The position numbers and the translations under genes are program-made. A stretch of DNA of 25,343 nucleotides from UBA9630 sp037137555 (GTDB lineage: Bacteria > Patescibacteriota > Minisyncoccia > Moranbacterales > UBA2206), in contig JBAXKA010000011.1 in assembly GCA_037137555.1 (NCBI GenBank), positions 1-25,343 on the forward strand. The letters run 5' to 3'. Below, piece by piece: positions 22,651 through 25,343 of this stretch (its first letter is position 1; every line of letters begins with the position of its first letter). The notes under the pieces were generated by a model that was not told where the DNA came from, searched no databases, and saw only the letters and a program-made list of their open reading frames with translations.

Positions 22651-23772
22651 TTAATCTAGAAACAACACCAAACATTCATTCGCAAACTTGAGTGCCAATT
22701 TATGAGCTGAACAACTTTGCAATATCCCCAAATAGGAATTGAGGCAGGAAATTAGTTTTTGAATATCTTTTTTTTCTTTACTTTCGCTATTTTCAAAAAA
22801 TATTTTCAATTTAAACATTTTTCTTCGCATATTGCCTTTGATGTGATTTTTGATATTGATTCTGTATGGTTTAATCACTCGACCAAGAAAAATAACGCCT
22901 TTGGAAAAATGTTGCAGATAAATTTTTTTTGGATGAATTCTTATTAGCAGATTTTTGTTGAGATAATTATCCAACAAAGAAACTAAGGATTTCAAAAAAA
23001 GTTTATCCTGGTGAATAATCAAAATGTCATCAACATAACGACCATAATATTTGCAATTCAGTTTATGTTTTATGAATTTATCGAAATCATTAAGATAGAT
23101 ATTGCCAAAAAGTTGCGAGGTTAGGTTGCCAATCGGCAGTCCGCAATTTTCTTTGGCACAAAATAGGCTTTTTGATTTTGGCAAACCAACCCAATCCTCT
23201 CTTTTTCCTCTTACCACGCAATTTTTTACGGGATCGTGAAAAATAACTTTTTTAATGAGCCAATAAAAAGCCTCACGATCAAAATCGATTTCGTGTTTAT
23301 ATTTTTCAACTATTCCTTCGACTTTTTGAAAAAGAATATTTTTATTGATTGACATAAAATAGCCGGAAATATCCAGCTTCAAGATATGACAATCTTTTTT
23401 ATAGTTACTTGAACAAGAGCGGATGAAATGATCCGCTCTTTTGACTCCGTACGAAGTGCCTTTGCCTTTTCGGCAACTATAGCTGTCATTAATAAAAGTT
23501 CGTTCGCAAAATGGATTGAGGTAATTGAAAATAAGATGGTGGACAACCCGATCGCGAAAAGCGCCGGCAAAAATTTCCCTTCTCACTGGTTGAAAAGAAA
23601 TAAAACAAGTGCTGGGAGAAATTTCATATTTTTGACTAACCAATTCTTCGTGTAGTTTAAATATTTCTTTTTCAAAATTCATTTCAAATTTTATAGCATT
23701 GAGCGTTCCTCTTTTATTTTTTCTGGCATCATAATAGGCTTGAAACAAATCAACTAATAATTTTGATGGCAT
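22651..23772 (-). CDS. Diversity-generating retroelement reverse transcriptase
   Basis: 373 residues, typical for DGR RTs. It copies the template-repeat RNA into cDNA with frequent errors at adenines. RT motifs appear in order: an N-terminal FQAYYDARKNKRG, INDSYSCRKGKGT, ILKLDISGYF with catalytic Asp134, GLPIGNLTSQLFGNIYL at 211-227, YYGRYVDDILIIH with YVDD at 246-249, and a motif 6/7 region HPKK...VIFLGRVI. The IGNxxSQ form of motif 4 marks DGR enzymes and differs from the QGxxxSP of group II intron RTs. No maturase or thumb-X domain is present. Upstream on the same strand are the template repeat and avd, in the canonical order avd-TR-RT. All catalytic residues are intact. No clear Shine-Dalgarno sequence precedes the ATG. 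Confidence 0.93.
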   Translation of the reverse strand: MPSKLLVDLFQAYYDARKNKRGTLNAIKFEMNFEKEIFKLHEELVSQKYEISPSTCFISFQPVRREIFAGAFRDRVVHHLIFNYLNPFCERTFINDSYSCRKGKGTSYGVKRADHFIRSCSSNYKKDCHILKLDISGYFMSINKNILFQKVEGIVEKYKHEIDFDREAFYWLIKKVIFHDPVKNCVVRGKREDWVGLPKSKSLFCAKENCGLPIGNLTSQLFGNIYLNDFDKFIKHKLNCKYYGRYVDDILIIHQDKLFLKSLVSLLDNYLNKNLLIRIHPKKIYLQHFSKGVIFLGRVIKPYRINIKNHIKGNMRRKMFKLKIFFENSESKEKKDIQKLISCLNSYLGILQSCSAHKLALKFANECLVLFLD

Positions 23773-23809
23773 AATTTTTGGTTTTTTATTTTCGTATTTT
23801 CCATCGCCA

Positions 23810-23838
23810 GTAGAGACGCCCCGCCGGGGCGTCTCTAC
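23810..23838. repeat. REP-like palindrome between the DGR template and RT
   Basis: GTAGAGACGCCCCG and CGGGGCGTCTCTAC are perfect 14-base arms around a single C, the same 14+1+14 geometry as the element at 5905. It begins two bases beyond the stop of the TR reading frame and ends 38 bases before the RT start codon. DGRs often have structured sequence near the 3' end of the repeat, so this element could have functional effects here. Confidence 0.9.
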
Positions 23839-23849
23839 ACTAGGGATAT

Positions 23850-24031
23850 TGCAAGTTTTTGAGACACCGCACCGAAAACCCGTTCGCCTTGGAATTGGTG
23901 TTCCTGTTGACCGTGGCGTTCGACGAATTCAAGTTCCGGTTCCAAGCATTAGCACCACTCTGGGACGACGACCAGATGTTGGCGTTCGTGGTGCGATTGG
24001 CGAAACTACCATCGGTATTGCGGTTGCCAGC
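23850..24031 (-). repeat. DGR template repeat (TR)
   Basis: Read on the minus strand, this segment translates as AGNRNTDGSFANRTTN, then IWSSSQSGANAWNRNLNSS, ending NGFSVRCLKN. About 15 of 60 codons are Asn, nearly all AAC or AAT. This is the signature of a template whose adenines become randomised in the variable repeat. The framework (DGSF, WSSS, AW, GFSVRC) matches the C-terminal lectin-fold (FGE-sulfatase-like) VR regions of known DGR targets, where it reads G-x-R-x-x-D-G...GFSVRC. It lies between avd and RT on the same strand. Exact edges need the VR for comparison. The reading frame around it has no ribosome binding site and is probably not translated. Confidence 0.9.
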
Positions 24032-24163
24032 TAGCGTTTTAATAATCATTAAACTCTTTGCCTAAAGCTTGAACGCCCTAAACAAATGAAACCCCTAGAG
24101 ATTTCTATACCTTGCCTTGAATATAATCAAAACAAGAAGATTATTGAACTTGCATAGGCACGC

Positions 24164-24188
24164 TCGCACTTGCCTTGACAAAGTGCGA
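24164..24188 (-). other. Hairpin between avd and the template repeat
   Basis: TCGCACTT (24164-24171) and AAGTGCGA (24181-24188) form an 8-bp perfect stem around nine bases, just after the avd stop at 24198. It lies in the transcribed leader of the template repeat, where RNA structure is required for priming in studied DGRs. Its role here is inferred from position only. Confidence 0.45.
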
Positions 24189-24197
24189 CTCTGGCCA

Positions 24198-24539
24198 TTA
24201 ACTTTTGCTTTGCCAAAGCGCCAGTTGTTTGCTGACTGATTCAAGTTTCTCATTAAGCTCCACAAACTTTTCCAGATTGACTTGCCCAAGATCCTTGAGC
24301 AATCGGAGAAACAATCGTATAGTTTCCACATTTTCCCGTGCTGATTGAATTCTTTCTTTGCGATTGGCGAATGAACTATTTGCTCAATAAATATTTGCAA
24401 TCATTTCCACTGTTTCTTTTTTTATACTCTCGCCCAGTGTGAATTTGTATTCCCGCGAAAAATCTTTGGTGAAACGAAACAATTCAACCAAGAGATCATA
24501 GCTAGAACGATAGACGGGGAGATTATTGTAGGTTGCCAT
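24198..24539 (-). pseudogene. avd: avd-like gene interrupted by an in-frame TGA
   Basis: From the ATG at 24539 the frame gives MATYNNLPVYRSSYDLLVEL and on to VEMIANIY, then TGA (24386-24384), then ANSSFANRKERIQSAREN, VETIRLFLRLLKDLG and a stop at 24198. Both halves are in one frame and together (about 113 residues) have the size and helical pattern of the Avd/four-helix-bundle accessory protein, which binds the DGR RT and the template RNA. At this place the family typically has IYRANS, so TGA most simply replaces an Arg CGA by one C-to-T change. A truncated 51-residue product would lack half the bundle. Restart inside the gene is possible, but no ribosome binding site is seen. Confidence 0.8.
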
Positions 24540-24572
24540 AAAATTATTTTTTTACAAAATTAACCCCTATTA

Positions 24573-25325
24573 TCACATCCACAAATTTTCCAAACCATTT
24601 TGATCTCGTTCCCACCTTGCCGGATTCTTGTTGATATATTCACGGATTTTGTTTAATGTTTCGTCATTGCGGATTATGTGATCAAAAAAACGCGGTTGCC
24701 AGTGGAAACCAATGGGAACGGATTTCCAAATTATTTTAGTGCAAGCAGATTTAAATTGATTGATTATAGAACCCAATGAATTTGGTTTCCAATTTGGATT
24801 ATATCCCCCACATTTCCCCGCTGTAGAGACGCCCCGCTGGGGCGTCTTGTCTTGCGGTGTTTTGTCTTGGGGTGTCTTGTCTTGCGGTGTCTTGTCTTGC
24901 GGTGTGTTGTCTTGCGGTGTGTTGTCTTGCGGTGTGTTGATGTGTGGCGTGTTGATGTGTGGCGTGTTGATGTGTGGCGTGTTGATGTGTGGCGTGTTGA
25001 TGTGGCTAGATTCTGAGACGCCATTAGATTCTGAGACGCCCCAGCGGGGCGTCTCTACGGGATTGATGATTTCAATAATTATGTGCAAATGATTCGGCAT
25101 AACAATCCATGTATCCAAAAATATATTAGAACGGATTATTGGTGTTTGCAATAATTCCTCTTGAACAATTTTGCCAATATCATTCAAATTCATTTCCCCA
25201 TTTTTTATTTCACCAAAAAAATATTCTTTGTCTTGGGTGCAAATTGTCACAAAATACAAACCATTTTGGGTGTAATTGTGATTTTTTAAGAGACCGTCCC
25301 CTAAATTGTGTCTGCCATAAAATAT
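24573..25325 (-). CDS. RAYT / IS200-like Y1 transposase carrying an internal REP-minisatellite insertion
   Basis: The family core is present: YFVTICTQDKEYFFGEI, the HUH motif in VMPNHLHIIIEI (His57 and His59 counting from the TTG at 25259), WQPRFFDHIIRNDETLNKI and the catalytic Tyr in IREYINKNPARWE (Tyr208). These enzymes act on single-stranded REP palindromes. Between HUH motif and the C-terminal half sit 70-80 residues encoded by two REP-like palindromes and 11 pentapeptide units (HINTP, QDNTP, QDKTP), still in frame. Family-like sequence (LKNHNYTQNGLYF) continues upstream of 25259 to a TAG at about 25328 without any ATG or GTG, so the proper start is lost or is the TTG at 25259. The gene may be recently inactivated or poorly expressed. 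It ends TGA-TAA. Confidence 0.8.
   Translation of the reverse strand: MFYGRHNLGDGLLKNHNYTQNGLYFVTICTQDKEYFFGEIKNGEMNLNDIGKIVQEELLQTPIIRSNIFLDTWIVMPNHLHIIIEIINPVETPRWGVSESNGVSESSHINTPHINTPHINTPHINTPHINTPQDNTPQDNTPQDKTPQDKTPQDKTPQDKTPQRGVSTAGKCGGYNPNWKPNSLGSIINQFKSACTKIIWKSVPIGFHWQPRFFDHIIRNDETLNKIREYINKNPARWERDQNGLENLWM
24823..24847. repeat. REP-like palindrome inside the transposase gene (copy 1)
   Basis: GTAGAGACGCCCC and GGGGCGTCT surround GCT. The last four bases of the right arm are replaced by the start of the 15-bp tandem array. All 25 bases are the exact inverse complement of 25034-25058. Confidence 0.9.
24840..25004. repeat. 15-bp minisatellite, 11 units, in frame within the transposase
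   Basis: Eleven consecutive 15-base units occur with three sub-types on the plus strand: cGGTGTcTTGTCTTG-like (four), cGGTGTgTTGTCTTG (two) and tGGCGTgTTGATGTG (five). They encode QDKTP, QDNTP and HINTP on the minus strand. Units of a type are adjacent, as expected from slippage or unequal exchange. The first unit overlaps the right arm of the REP palindrome (GGGCGTCTT), which suggests the array grew from it. Confidence 0.92.
25033..25058. repeat. REP-like palindrome inside the transposase gene (copy 2)
   Basis: GAGACGCCCC and GGGGCGTCTC surround AGC, followed by TAC. It is the inverse complement of copy 1 and closes the 236-bp segment 24823-25058. A short duplicate, GATTCTGAGACGCC, occurs at 25009-25022 and again at 25028-25041. 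Confidence 0.88.
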
Positions 25326-25343
25326 CTAAAACTAGAAACAGGA

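Larger units (their letters stand above)
22651..24539 (-). mobile_element. Diversity-generating retroelement (avd - TR - RT)
   Basis: The minus strand carries, in order, an avd-like gene (broken), a hairpin, an Asn-codon-rich template repeat, a REP-like palindrome and a DGR-type reverse transcriptase. No variable repeat or target gene is visible within the window. In the canonical layout it would lie upstream of avd, beyond 25343. A RAYT-type transposase gene now occupies the position directly upstream of avd. Confidence 0.9.

Noticed and set aside
23849..24065. Two plus-strand open frames opposite the DGR template repeat
   Set aside because: They are the antisense reading of the template repeat. 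No ribosome binding site, and the Asn-rich pattern and framework motifs are on the minus strand.
24840..25004. CRISPR-like array
   Set aside because: The 15-base units are directly contiguous with no spacers, are in frame and encode pentapeptides. No cas genes are nearby.
24760..25092. Plus-strand open frame through the tandem repeat (repeated GVLSC/GVLMC units)
   Set aside because: It is the complement of the 15-bp minisatellite. A period divisible by three keeps all frames open, and only the minus strand has transposase motifs.

Overview
This is a low-GC bacterial window. Compact genes, many small lineage-restricted membrane and secreted proteins, long Thr-Pro linkers and a diversity-generating retroelement (DGR) suggest a Patescibacteria/CPR-type genome. 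That placement is an inference; no rRNA or diagnostic marker is present. Genetic code 11 fits: the 1164-residue DnaE and all other long genes lack internal TGA.

Layout. 1-1219 (-) is the 5' part of a secreted modular protein that runs off the window; a mosaic paralogue lies at 14544-16826 (-). 1246-6494 (-) is an envelope-maintenance cluster: LemA, a membrane-anchored protein of unknown function, a Memo-like/CapA-like fusion, and the HtpX protease. 6571-7903 (+) holds endonuclease IV and a small basic protein closed by a terminator. 8097-11327 (-) is a run of small genes: an SppA-like S49 peptidase, two PD-(D/E)XK-like nucleases and two membrane proteins. 11655-12726 (+) is a two-gene unit of a YfcE/MJ0936-type phosphodiesterase and a type-4 uracil-DNA glycosylase. 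12754-13248 (-) is tRNA-Leu(UAA), a broken HNH endonuclease gene and tRNA-Cys(GCA). 13300-14466 (-) is a GT4-type glycosyltransferase. rnhB (-) and dnaE (+) diverge from a short shared promoter region at 17563-17620.

The right-hand end, 21116-25343, is accessory and entirely on the minus strand: three small SD-led ORFs interspersed with tRNA-Ile(GAU) and tRNA-Ala(UGC), then a DGR and a RAYT-type (REP-associated) transposase. The DGR has a reverse transcriptase with the IGNxxSQ and YVDD signatures, an Asn-codon-rich template repeat (TR) and an avd gene interrupted by one in-frame TGA. The variable repeat and its target gene are not visible in this window. REP-like palindromes sharing the outer arm GTAGAGACG occur at 5905, between the DGR template and RT at 23810, and twice inside the transposase gene, where they bracket an 11-unit, 15-bp minisatellite that is read in frame.

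Two expression styles appear. Several conserved genes (nfo, the phosphodiesterase, rnhB) have an extended -10 box (TGnTANNNT) so close to the ATG that their mRNAs should be leaderless or nearly so. The small accessory genes carry strong Shine-Dalgarno sequences.
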